From Microbacterium sp. cf046 (lineage in GTDB: Bacteria; Actinomycetota; Actinomycetes; Actinomycetales; Microbacteriaceae), in contig NZ_FOZJ01000002.1 of NCBI RefSeq assembly GCF_900114345.1, positions 992,001 to 1,056,000 of the forward strand: 64,000 nucleotides of DNA. The letters run 5' to 3'. Shown here in pieces: positions 49,003 to 57,260 of this stretch. Numbering within the stretch: position 1 is the first letter of the stretch; the number at the start of each line of letters is the position of its first letter. The notes beneath the pieces are model-generated. The model was not told the DNA's origin. It made no database searches and saw only the letters and a list, made by a program, of their open reading frames with translations. The translations under genes were made by a program, and so were the position numbers.

Positions 49003-50882
49003 GTTTGCCGGCGCCCCTTCGTCAGAACCGGGTCGACGACACCCGAGCCGTGGTCGAGCTGATAGTCGAGGTTCACCGCGGCGTTGATCAGCGAGAGGTG
49101 GCTGAACGCCTGCGGGAAGTTGCCGAGCTGCTCCCCTGTCAGCCCGATCTCCTCGGCGTAGAGGCCGAGGTGGTTGGCGTAGGTGAGCATCTTCTCGAAC
49201 GTGAGCTGGGCCTCTTCGAGACGCCCGGAGCGCGCGAGCGCGTCGACGTACCAGAACGAGCAGAGGGTGAACGTACCCTCGTGCCCGCGGAGCCCGTCGG
49301 GTGAGGCACTGGGGTTGTAGCGGTAGACCAGGCTGTCGGAGACGAGTTCGGTGTCCATCGCGGCGAGCGTCGAGAGCCACATCGGGTCGCGCGGCGCGAT
49401 GAAGCCCATCAGGGGCATCACGAGCAGCGATGCGTCGAGCACGTCGGTGCCCTGGTACTGTACGAACGCGCCGCGCTCGGCACTCCAGCCGTCCTTCATG
49501 ATCTCGGCGTAGATCGCGTCCCGCTGCTCGCGCCAGCGCGGAATCGGCGCGGGGCGGCCACGCGATTGCGCGAGACGGATGCCGCGATCCAGGGCCACCC
49601 AGCACATGAAGCGCCCGTACGTGAAGTTCTGCCTGCCGCCGCGGGTCTCCCATATGCCCTCGTCGGGCTGATCCCAGTTGTCGCAGACCCAGTCGAGCAT
49701 CTCGCTGATCTGGGTCCACCCGGCGTGGGGCAGCTGGAGGCCGTGGGTGTCGGCGAGATAGATCGAGTCCATCGCCTCGCCGTAGATGTCGAGCTGCAGC
49801 TGGTCCGCCGCGCCGTTGCCGATGCGCACCGGCTTCGATCCGCGGTAGCCCTCGAAGTCCTCGAGGCTGTCTTCGACGAGGTCGGACGAGCCGTCGACGC
49901 GGTACATGATCTTCAGCGGACCCGAGCCCTCGCCGACGCTCTCGTGGATCCGCTCCATCAGCCACGTGACGAACGCCTCGGCCTCGTCGGTGTAGCCGAG
50001 TCCGAGGAGGGCGTACACCGAGAACGACGCGTCGCGGATCCACGTGTAGCGGTAGTCCCAGTTGCGCTCGCCGCCGACCTGCTCGGGCAGGCCCGCAGTG
50101 GGCGCCGCCACGAGGGCGCCGGTCGGCGCGTAGGTCATGAGCTTGAGCGTCATCGCCGATCTGCCGACCATCTCGCGCCACCGGCCCCGATAGGTCGAGC
50201 GGCCGTTCCAGTCGCGCCAGAACCGAGTCGTCTCCAGCTGCAGCTCGTCCATCTCCGCCAGCGGAATGCGCCGGGGTTCCGCGTCGCCGGTCTCGAGCAT
50301 CACACCGGCCATCTCGCCGGCGTGCAGGCTGCCGGTGATGCGGATGCCGTCGCCGTCCAGCTCCACCTGACCCGCGCGCTCGGCGCCGTGCAGCACCGGA
50401 TCGCCGACGCGATGCAGGGTCAGCGACAGTGTGTCGGAGACGACCTTCGCCCCCGCACCGTCCGACGGCACGATGCGGTGCGATGCCCGGCCGTAGTCGA
50501 AGCGGGGCTTGACCTCGGCGATGAACGACATCGTCCCCCGCACCACCCGGAGCATTCGGACGATCCGGTGCCGGTCGGTCGCCTCGCCCGGCTCGACGGG
50601 CATGAAGTCGACGAGTTCGCCGACGCCCTCCTCGGTCATGAACCGGGTGATCAGGATCGCCGTGTCGGGCAGGTACAGCTGTCGTGACACGTAGTCGTCG
50701 GTCGCGGGACGAACGCGGCAGTACCCGCCGTGCTCGGCGTCGAGCAGGGATGCGAAGACGCTGGGCGAGTCGAAGCGCGGCGCGCAGAACCAGTCGAGCG
50801 TGCCGTCGGTGTCGATCAGCGCAGCGGTCTGCAGATCGCCGATCAGTCCGTGATCCGCGATGTTCGGGTAGCCCTCGGCCAT
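48999..50882 (-). CDS. Glycoside hydrolase family 15 (glucoamylase/trehalase-like)
   Basis: 627-residue GH15 protein: N-terminal beta-sandwich then (alpha/alpha)6 barrel, with NWDYRYTWIRDASFSVYALLGLGY and the late QNFTYGRFMCWVALDRG and catalytic-acid regions. Mycobacterial relatives of this size are trehalases, and this window also holds otsA; a glucoamylase role on maltodextrins is the alternative. No signal peptide, so cytoplasmic. GGGGGA upstream of the ATG; followed directly by zwf. Confidence 0.9.
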   Translation of the reverse strand: MAEGYPNIADHGLIGDLQTAALIDTDGTLDWFCAPRFDSPSVFASLLDAEHGGYCRVRPATDDYVSRQLYLPDTAILITRFMTEEGVGELVDFMPVEPGEATDRHRIVRMLRVVRGTMSFIAEVKPRFDYGRASHRIVPSDGAGAKVVSDTLSLTLHRVGDPVLHGAERAGQVELDGDGIRITGSLHAGEMAGVMLETGDAEPRRIPLAEMDELQLETTRFWRDWNGRSTYRGRWREMVGRSAMTLKLMTYAPTGALVAAPTAGLPEQVGGERNWDYRYTWIRDASFSVYALLGLGYTDEAEAFVTWLMERIHESVGEGSGPLKIMYRVDGSSDLVEDSLEDFEGYRGSKPVRIGNGAADQLQLDIYGEAMDSIYLADTHGLQLPHAGWTQISEMLDWVCDNWDQPDEGIWETRGGRQNFTYGRFMCWVALDRGIRLAQSRGRPAPIPRWREQRDAIYAEIMKDGWSAERGAFVQYQGTDVLDASLLVMPLMGFIAPRDPMWLSTLAAMDTELVSDSLVYRYNPSASPDGLRGHEGTFTLCSFWYVDALARSGRLEEAQLTFEKMLTYANHLGLYAEEIGLTGEQLGNFPQAFSHLSLINAAVNLDYQLDHGSGVVDPVLTKGRRQT

Positions 50883-50974
50883 GTGCGTCCCCCATCCCCG
50901 GATTCATCGTGGCATGTCCGGCCCGCGTTGTCAGGCTTCGCCGCGGGGCGGATGCTGCGCCTCGGCGGAACCGG

Positions 50975-51421
50975 TCAGCGCAGCGCCGTCCGGCTGGTCG
51001 CGGTCGCCTCGAGTGCGACGCCGTCGGGCACGAAGAGCGCCACGATCGGCGGCAGCCAGGTGTCGGCGACCGTCACGCGGGCCGATATGCCGTCCGGGGT
51101 GCCGGCGTCGACGACGACGGCACCGCCGCCGACATCGCCGATCAGCGCGTCGGCCTGAGCGCGGACACCGTCGCTGGTGAGCTCGGCGCGCGGCTCGCCG
51201 CTCTCGACGACGAGGGTGAAGCCGTCCGCACCGGCCAGGGCGGCGGCATCCGCGAGCGCGTCGAGCCGCTTCTGCGCGAGGTAGAGGCTCGTCGCATCGA
51301 CGCACACGAGGATCACCGCGATGGCGAGCACCGCATAGCCCAGCGTCAGGATCAGGATGCTGCCCTCGTCGTCGCCGGCGGCGGACCTGTTCAGACGTCG
51401 AAGCCGATCGCGCACGCTCAC
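50975..51421 (-). CDS. TadG-like pilus assembly protein
   Basis: 148 residues: one N-terminal transmembrane helix with the TadE/G hallmark (DDEGSILILTLGYAVLAIAVILVCVDATSLYLAQKRLDALADAAALAGADG) and a short extracytoplasmic part. Last gene of the tad locus. GTG overlaps the stop of the tadE remnant (GTGA), showing the original operon order. It is intact but stranded, since the genes upstream are lost or broken. Confidence 0.82.
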   Translation of the reverse strand: MSVRDRLRRLNRSAAGDDEGSILILTLGYAVLAIAVILVCVDATSLYLAQKRLDALADAAALAGADGFTLVVESGEPRAELTSDGVRAQADALIGDVGGGAVVVDAGTPDGISARVTVADTWLPPIVALFVPDGVALEATATSRTALR

Positions 51422-51585
51422 TCCGGCTCCCAGAAGCGCGAGATCTTCTGCACGGCCGACGCCTCCACCGGGATGCTCGCGACCCTCTCCAATCCGAGCA
51501 CCGGCGGCACGAGCGGGAGGGCGACCCTCGTCTGGACGGTCACGATGATCGTCGAGCCGGCCTCCGGGCACGATCGGCCGGCCGG
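51418..51585 (-). pseudogene. 3' remnant of a TadE-like gene
   Basis: About 50 codons of a TadE-like C-terminus (CPEAGSTIIVTVQTRVALPL, then VPPVLGLERVASIPVEASAV). The frame continues a few codons into the island, but the transmembrane N-terminus is missing. It is therefore truncated at about 51585 by island A. Confidence 0.7.
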
Positions 51586-51597
51586 CCGGCAGTCCAG

Positions 51598-51882
51598 GTG
51601 GCGGCGATGAAGTGGCTGGCCGACTCTGACGGGGCCGGGATGGAGCAGGCTCGGATGCTCGCAGGCATCATCGATGCAGCGCACGCGGCAGGCGAGGTTT
51701 CGCGGGAGTTGCGCGCACACGGGGCGTTGACTCGCATCCTGGATGAGTTGGGTGGCACTCCGCGGGTGCGGCTGCAGCTGGAGCTGCGGTCACGCCGGTT
51801 CGACGTGGAGCGGCCGTCCACCGGCGCCCAAGCAGGATCAAACGTGGTTCGATTCCCCAGACCGCAGAAGCGCCGCCGCTGA
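51598..51882 (+). CDS. Phage-like protein fragment (terminase small-subunit-like)
   Basis: 94 residues from a GTG. The segment MKWLADSDGAGMEQARMLAG followed by ALTRILDELGGTPRVRLQLELR looks like the C-terminal part of actinophage terminase small-subunit-like proteins. The frame stays open upstream into the junction, so the gene has probably lost its N-terminus at the island edge. Resemblance is from memory of the family and is weak. Confidence 0.45.
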   Translation: MAAMKWLADSDGAGMEQARMLAGIIDAAHAAGEVSRELRAHGALTRILDELGGTPRVRLQLELRSRRFDVERPSTGAQAGSNVVRFPRPQKRRR

Positions 51883-51912
51883 CCAGTGACCTGGCATCGT
51901 AGGCTCGGCGGC

Positions 51913-52086
51913 ATGAGCCTGGACCCGTTTGACGATGCGCAGCAGCCGCGATGTCCCCGGTGCGGTGTGCTCATGCGAGACGTGCCCGGAGGCTGGGAGT
52001 GCCCGTCATGTGGTCACTCCGACTTTCCTGCCCTCGACGGAACACCTCCGCCGGCATTCGACGGGCCGAGCATCAACGGAGGGTAA
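51913..52086 (+). CDS. Small zinc-ribbon protein
   Basis: 57 residues with CPRCGV and CPSCGH 15 residues apart, a classic four-cysteine zinc ribbon, then a Pro-rich tail. ATG 7 nt after TAGGCT (51900-51905), so leaderless. No further assignment. Confidence 0.7.
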   Translation: MSLDPFDDAQQPRCPRCGVLMRDVPGGWECPSCGHSDFPALDGTPPPAFDGPSINGG

Positions 52087-52092
52087 CGAGAT

Positions 52093-52893
52093 CTAATCGA
52101 CCTGCTCCGAGGCCGCGCTGTCGTCGTTGTCTTCGTCCGGAAACCGCCGCCGATCTCGTGGCATGTGAGTGTCGAGCCGCCACGGAAGGTGGAGCCGGAC
52201 AGACATTTCCTTCAGGCGCAGTACTTCCTCCTCGTCCGCCTCGAGCCTCGCGTGCAGCCAAGCGACGAGCATACAAAAACCGCACAGTGCGTACAGCAAG
52301 TGATCCTGCTCCATCGACTCAGGATTCGTTCGCAGCCGAACAACGCCCTGGTCCTCCGTCACGAAATCGAGAGCAGCCTGATGCGTCACGTGGCCGACCT
52401 GAGACAACACGCGATAACTAGCGGCGAGGAATTTGATCGAGTCGAGCTCCGTCATCATGGCGTCCTTGCCGGAGAACTTCGGGAGCGCAGCACCAGGAGG
52501 TACGAGTCCTCTGAGGTGCTGCTCGAGCGTGACCCACTCAGGATCCTTCGAGTAAGCCATCATGCTCTTTGCAACGTCGGCCTGGGCTATCGCGAGGCTC
52601 ACATGAAGCCGATCAATCCCACCCGGCGTCAGATATGCCCACTGCGCGATCACGGCGTGTTCAAGCGCGGCCCTGACAAGCACACTGCCCTCACTTAAGA
52701 AGCCGTCGCGCTCGAGGCGAAGATATGCCTGGGTCAATCGTCGGACTCGTTGGATGAGCCCAAAGAGCATCAAGAATTCGCGCTGATTCTCAGGGGGCAC
52801 GGTGATGCCGTCCGGGTGTTTCGGATCCTGGATGAACCGCAGCAGGAACGCACGCATGTCAATGTCGCTCGGCAAGGAGGGGTCTCTGCTCAC
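52093..52893 (-). CDS. DUF5677-like hypothetical protein
   Basis: 266 residues, largely helical, with the LVRAALEHAVIAQWAYLTPG core seen in DUF5677-type proteins; the C-terminus is acidic. Function unknown; such proteins are common in accessory regions. GTG start is assumed at VSRDPSLPSDI because longer frames run into the next gene's promoter; no good -10 or SD sequence decides it. Convergent with the zinc-ribbon gene. Confidence 0.6.
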   Translation of the reverse strand: MSRDPSLPSDIDMRAFLLRFIQDPKHPDGITVPPENQREFLMLFGLIQRVRRLTQAYLRLERDGFLSEGSVLVRAALEHAVIAQWAYLTPGGIDRLHVSLAIAQADVAKSMMAYSKDPEWVTLEQHLRGLVPPGAALPKFSGKDAMMTELDSIKFLAASYRVLSQVGHVTHQAALDFVTEDQGVVRLRTNPESMEQDHLLYALCGFCMLVAWLHARLEADEEEVLRLKEMSVRLHLPWRLDTHMPRDRRRFPDEDNDDSAASEQVD

Positions 52894-53006
52894 GAAACCA
52901 CCATCGCACGATCGCATCGTGAGTCGAGAGGCCGCGCTGATTGAGTGTCGGCGGTGCCGAGGTAGCCTGATGTCCTGCACTCGGCCGGAGATTGGTTTCC
53001 CGCCAC

Positions 53007-53315
53007 GTGACGAAGAATCGCCGCGACGAAGCTCACTTTGACGCGCTCAACGATCAGCGCATCCTGCAGGCGACCGCGCAGCTCGCGCCATGCACACTCC
53101 CGTTGCAGGCGTACGGGCCGGAGCCGATCACGTGGGCGAAGGGTCGCCCGCCAGAAGTGTGGGTGTGGATCACCTGGGGAGATGCGCCGGCATCGAAGAT
53201 CCCCGCGGTCGCGGCTGGGTGGAACGACCGGGTAGTGATCGTGGAGTGGGAAGCGCAGGGCGGGCGGCGCAGCGTCGTCGTGTGGCGCAACGCCGTAACC
53301 GTGCGGAGCAACTAG
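53007..53315 (+). CDS. Hypothetical protein
   Basis: 102 residues (NRRDEAHFDALNDQRILQAT; EVWVWITWGDAPASKIPAVAAGW), Trp-rich beta-type, no family recognised. GTG chosen over a TTG 15 nt upstream; neither has a clear signal. Followed by the membrane-protein gene at 53335. Confidence 0.55.
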   Translation: MTKNRRDEAHFDALNDQRILQATAQLAPCTLPLQAYGPEPITWAKGRPPEVWVWITWGDAPASKIPAVAAGWNDRVVIVEWEAQGGRRSVVVWRNAVTVRSN

Positions 53316-53334
53316 CCGCCGATAGAGTGCGGCC

Positions 53335-53673
53335 ATGATGCTGTCGATGAGTCCTGAAACTGCCAGCCTGTTGCTGCAAGTTGCGGCCACACTGTTCATT
53401 GCGCAGATTGTCGCGTATGTGTCCCTCAATTGGACGTCCGATCGGTGGCTGCTCGCCGGCTCGCTCACCGTAAGCGTGCTTTCGTTTGCGGTGCTTGCGG
53501 CTTTGTCGGTCACGGTCATCGAGGAGGGAGGCACCGATGATGCCATATTGGCGTACTTGTCGTTCGCATCGTTCGCCGTAAACGCGGTGATCTTGTTCTA
53601 TGTTCAGATTTTTGAGCGCCCGAAGACAGATGGCAGACTGCCTCAGCATGTCGCGGTGAAGCGGTCGGACTAG
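53335..53673 (+). CDS. Small membrane protein
   Basis: 112 residues with three hydrophobic helices (about 10-30, 40-62 and 72-92) and a basic C-terminus. ATG 6 nt after TAGAGT (53323-53328): leaderless. The stop overlaps the convergent gene at 53670. No family recognised. Confidence 0.65.
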   Translation: MMLSMSPETASLLLQVAATLFIAQIVAYVSLNWTSDRWLLAGSLTVSVLSFAVLAALSVTVIEEGGTDDAILAYLSFASFAVNAVILFYVQIFERPKTDGRLPQHVAVKRSD

Positions 53674-53984
53674 CCGTTTTGCAGGTCGGAGAGCCACGCA
53701 CGCAGATCTGAAACGACCACCTCGCGGGACGCGTGAGTCGCTTCGGCTACCAGGTCGACCAGGCGTCCCATTGCGAGGAGCGTCCCGCCGACTATGTGGT
53801 CGATTGTCACGGTTACGTCGCCCTCGTCGTTACTCGTCACCGTGTAGGCGCCCTCAATCTCGGAGAGTCCCTGCAGTGCGAGGTTGATCGGGTCAGCCTG
53901 GATCGGCTGACCAGGTTCCGGCGCGATCAGGGCGTCGAGTAGCACGTTCGCCGCGGCGTAACCAGGGGCTGTGTCGGGGTTCAT
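53670..53984 (-). CDS. Hypothetical protein
   Basis: 104 residues (APGYAAANVLLDALIAPEPG; VTVTIDHIVGGTLLAMGRLVDLVAEATHASREVVVSDLRAW), apparently cytoplasmic. The start at MNPDTAPG is set by TACGGT exactly 7 nt upstream on the minus strand; longer frames lack this. Divergent from the membrane-protein gene at 54096. Confidence 0.65.
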   Translation of the reverse strand: MNPDTAPGYAAANVLLDALIAPEPGQPIQADPINLALQGLSEIEGAYTVTSNDEGDVTVTIDHIVGGTLLAMGRLVDLVAEATHASREVVVSDLRAWLSDLQNG

Positions 53985-54095
53985 ACCCGCCACCGTATCC
54001 TCCCCGCGTATCAGGACTGTGGGCTTCCCGCTCCTCATAAACATGGCTACCTGTCCGATAGATGGCCCTCCTGCATGGGGCCTATAGTGAGCGCT

Positions 54096-54314
54096 ATGGA
54101 CGGCGCTGACGACGCCACAGATGACGTGCGCAGGATTGTCCTGCCCAACAACCACGCATACTACGAGGACACCCTCGAGGTGATCCTTGCGGAAGCCGTC
54201 CGCTCACGCGGAGTCGTCGGCGGGGTCATGGAAGGCATGCGGCAACGGGCAACACTGCTTGCAGGAACGGCCTCTATCGCCGCATCTATTTCGGCGGATC
54301 CAAAAACCCATTGA
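54096..54314 (+). pseudogene. 5' part of a membrane protein split by a one-base change
   Basis: 72 codons (DATDDVRRIVLPNNHAYYED to RQRATLLAGTASIAASISAD) ending at a TGA just after a run of five A (54302-54306). With one more A the frame would pass straight into the next reading frame as DPKNPLTVIPVALFAIAALAG, giving a 160-residue membrane protein with two or three helices, resembling PycTM/DUF5706-like effectors in layout. ATG 7 nt after TATAGT: leaderless. A frameshift mutation, programmed -1 shift or read error are all possible. Confidence 0.6.
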
Positions 54315-54577
54315 CTGTCATCCCGGTCGCGCTGTTCGCAATCGCAGCCCTGGCAGGAATTGCGGTGTTCTGGCCCACGGTCGGGGTCGCCGTGAACCCT
54401 ACGGGAGTGTTTGACCAGCTGGTCGATATGGAGCGCCCACAGGCCACCTACGCCCTGGCGAGAGTCATCAACAATGAGACGGCAGCGGTACGGCGCACGA
54501 TCGCTCTGCAAAAGCGGTTCGTGTTAATCGGGCTGACGGCGCTCGCCGTGGGCATCATCGGCACCGCGATTGTCTGA
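54311..54577 (+). pseudogene. 3' part of the split membrane protein
   Basis: 88 codons in the -1 frame relative to the gene at 54096: a helix (VIPVALFAIAALAGIAVFWP), an amphipathic middle (FDQLVDMERPQATYALARVINNETAAVRRTIALQ) and a C-terminal helix (FVLIGLTALAVGIIGTAIV). A TTG overlapping the upstream stop (TTGA) could allow coupled translation as a separate protein, but no SD sequence is present. Best read as the second half of one gene. Confidence 0.6.
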
Positions 54578-54591
54578 AAGGAGGATCAACC

Positions 54592-54738
<147 letters not shown>

Positions 54739-54826
54739 CGCGAACGCGGGCACGACCCGGGCGGCGCCCCGGCCGAGGGCGGGTAGGGCTCGGTATCACA
54801 ACGGGAGTCAGAGAGGAGGAATCGTC

Positions 54827-54937
54827 ATGACAAGGGACCTCAATCCCCCGTCGCAGCAACAGCAGCAGCAGATGGAGCAGGAGGAGCAGCAGCAGGTGCA
54901 GCAGCAGCAGCAGCAGCAGGAGCAGCAATGGGAGTAG
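54827..54937 (+). CDS. Q/E-rich micro-protein 2
   Basis: 36 residues: MTRDLNPPSQQQ, then almost only Gln and Glu, ending EQQWE. SD GAGAGGAGGAA 5-8 nt before the ATG. Paralogue of micro-protein 1 by its N-terminus and composition, 88 bp downstream. Both are preceded by strong ribosome sites, which argues that they are real genes rather than simple repeats. Confidence 0.62.
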   Translation: MTRDLNPPSQQQQQQMEQEEQQQVQQQQQQQEQQWE

Positions 54938-54996
54938 ATCGAATACCAGAGTCGCGATGATCGGAGGTTCACACGACCCGATTCCCAAAGAGATTC

Positions 54997-55863
54997 TTAT
55001 TCAAACTTGACTGGGACGAGCATGTAGATCTCCTTGCGCCCCGCACGCTCGATGAGACCGCGCTTGGCGTCCTCTCGGGTGTCCAGCGCCTGCGAGTGCA
55101 GCACGTGTGCGAGCGGCGCGCCACGGTCGATCGCAGCGACGAGCTGATCGACGCTGCGCGAGAACGCGGGGATCTCGAGGCGGGCGCTCAGGCGCGTGAG
55201 CGCGTCCGACAGCGATGATCCGGTGCCGACCGCGAGGACCACACCGCGCAGCTCGGCGGTCAGCTCCCCTGCACCGACCTCGCTGACACGACGCAGCGAG
55301 TCGAGGATCCCCTCGCCCGCCGACAGGCACAGCGCGAGGAACTCCAGCACCGTCGGCAGCTCCTCCTGGATCCGGCCGACTCGCGCACGCGCGGCCTGGG
55401 TGAGCCGGGCGTCGTACGCGACGGCTGCGATCACGGCGGCGAGCGGCGGCAGGAGCACCGCGGCGCCCGAGGCGCGGCCCAGCAGGACGAGCGCGACGAC
55501 ACCCGCGCCTCCGATCGCGACGCCGGCGATCGCCCATCCGAGCTGGCGCCCGCGGAAAGCGGCCGCATCCATCTGCCATCCCGCCTGATGAAGCCGCCGA
55601 TCGATCGATGCCGACCCGCCGAGCATGTTCGCGACACGTGCCTGCACCGACGCCCAGATCGCACGGACATCCGCGTCGGGCACCCCGAACCTCGGCGAGA
55701 CGCCCTGAGGATCGGTGACATCGCGGATGTACGGGGCGATGCGTCGGGCGAGCGTCGGCGCGCCCCATCGCGGGGTCAGCGAGACGAGGAGGCACACGCC
55801 GACGCCCAGGGCGCCGCCGAGGACGACGGCCAGCGCGATGTCCGTGGCCGACACCGGCATCAT
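54997..55863 (-). pseudogene. TadC-like pilus inner-membrane protein, truncated
   Basis: 288 codons of a T2SS-F/TadC protein (EELPTVLEFLALCLSAGEG; GLIERAGRKEIYMLVPV). Homology stops at MLVPV and is followed by KFE and a stop from island A, so the last transmembrane helices normally found after this point are missing. ATG overlaps the tadB stop (ATGA). It would be a platform protein for Flp-type pilus export and is unlikely to work without its C-terminus. Confidence 0.8.
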
Positions 55864-56717
55864 CCGAACCACCGCCTCGGCTCGGGAAGCCTGCCGATCC
55901 GGAGCATCACGCGGTAGGCGACGAACGAGACCGCCGCTCCTGCGAGGATGAGCGCGACCCCCTCCGGACTGCCGTAGGCGCGCGCGCCCTCCGGCCGCAT
56001 CGCGAGCAGGGCGAGGATCACCCACGGGGCGGCGACTCCGAGCACCGCGGCACCGCGGATCCACGACTGTCGCGCCTCGACCTCCGCGCGCAGCGCCGCG
56101 TCGGCGCGCACCGAGGCGGCGAGCGCGCGAAGGATCGGGGTCAGTTCGGTCCCGCCGACTTGGCGGGCCATGCGAAGCGTCTCGACGATGCGATCACCGA
56201 CCGGGTCGGCCAGAGCGACTTTCAGCCGCTGGGCACTGGAGTCGAAGTGGCCGGATGCCGCGACATCTCGCGCGAAGGCGGCGAACGGTGCGCGAAGGGG
56301 TGCGGGTGCCGAATCGGCCAGGCTCGAGACGGCGTCGGGGAGCGACATGCCGGCACGGACGGACGCGATCAGGAGATCGCACACGTCGGGCCACAGCGCG
56401 CGACGCGAACGGACGAGCCGCGAGCCACGAGAGCGCAGCCACGCGAAGGGGGCGATGGCTCCGACGATCGCCGCCAGCAGCGCGAGGACGGCGACCTGCG
56501 TCAGCAGCCACGCCGCGGCGGCGAGGACCGCCGCAGCACACCCGGCTGCGAGCACGACGCCTGCGGATGGGACCCGGCTGAGGCCGGCCGACTCGAGCAG
56601 GCGCGCGACGCGCCCGGATGCCGCTGCAGCCGGCCTCCGGCCGCGGGCCGGCCAGACCCATGGCGAAATCGTCAGCAGGATGCCAGCTGCCAGGACGGCG
56701 CCCCAGACGAAGGTCAC
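55860..56717 (-). CDS. TadB-like pilus inner-membrane protein
   Basis: 285-residue T2SS-F domain protein (LWPDVCDLLIASVRAGMSLPDAVSSLADSAPAPL; MARQVGGTELTPILRALAASVRADAALRAEVEARQSW) with N- and C-terminal membrane helices; appears complete. GTG overlaps the tadA stop (GTGA). Component of the Tad/Flp pilus machine; probably no longer functional because its neighbours are disrupted. Confidence 0.85.
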   Translation of the reverse strand: MTFVWGAVLAAGILLTISPWVWPARGRRPAAAASGRVARLLESAGLSRVPSAGVVLAAGCAAAVLAAAAWLLTQVAVLALLAAIVGAIAPFAWLRSRGSRLVRSRRALWPDVCDLLIASVRAGMSLPDAVSSLADSAPAPLRAPFAAFARDVAASGHFDSSAQRLKVALADPVGDRIVETLRMARQVGGTELTPILRALAASVRADAALRAEVEARQSWIRGAAVLGVAAPWVILALLAMRPEGARAYGSPEGVALILAGAAVSFVAYRVMLRIGRLPEPRRWFG

Positions 56718-57235
56718 GCGGCATCCGCCCGATAGACGGTGCGAGCCAGGACGGTGCCGTCGGCGACGCCGGTCGGCTCGACGATCTCGACGACTCGGCG
56801 GCGGCCCGAAGCATCCCGCTCGCAGTGCGCGACGAGATCGACCGAGGCGGCGACCGCCGGCAGGACGAATCCGGAATCGATGTTGCGGCCGGCCAGGAGG
56901 GGCAGGGCGGCCAGCTTGGCGAGCGCCTCCCGGGCGGAATTCGCATGGATCGTTGCCGCCCCGGGGACCCCGGTGTTCAGCGCGAGGAGAAGATCGAGCG
57001 CTTCGGCGTCGCGAACCTCGCCCACGATCAGCCGGTCGGGTCGCATGCGCAAGGCCTCCTTGACCAGCCTCCGCAGCGTGACCTCGCCGGTCCCCTCCAG
57101 GCTCGGCTGCCGGCCCTGCAGCGCGACGATGTCCGCGGCATCGGCGGCGAGCTCGAACGTCTCCTCGACGGTGACGATCCGGTGGTCGGGCGGGCACGCC
57201 GCGATCAGGGCGCCCAGGAGCGTCGTCTTTCCCAC
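56714..57235 (-). pseudogene. TadA ATPase, C-terminal part
   Basis: 173 codons of the CpaF/TadA secretion ATPase starting within Walker A (GKTTLLGALIA), with Asp-box/Walker B region (RLIVGEVRDAEALDLLLAL) and the His box (GAATIHANSAREAL). The N-terminal part of the same gene lies beyond element B, at 63544-64000. A GTG next to the junction could start this fragment, but it lacks the residues before GKTT and cannot form an ATPase. Confidence 0.9.
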
Positions 57236-57260
57236 ATGTCGCTAATATCCCCCTATGCAG
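57221..57260. other. Left attachment site (attL) of element B
   Basis: tadA sequence on the left gives way here to element DNA. On the tadA strand the codons read CAT GTG GGA AAG, against CAT GCC GGC AAC at the right end, so the ends share CATG--GG-AA. Joining right to left restores CAT GCC GGM AAG ACG, the intact Walker A (GATHAGKTT). The short imperfect identity fits a serine integrase. Confidence 0.75.

Noticed and set aside
49003..50907. Extension of zwf by about 635 codons upstream
   Set aside because: It is an out-of-frame shadow of the GH15 gene; G6PD homology begins at 49002.
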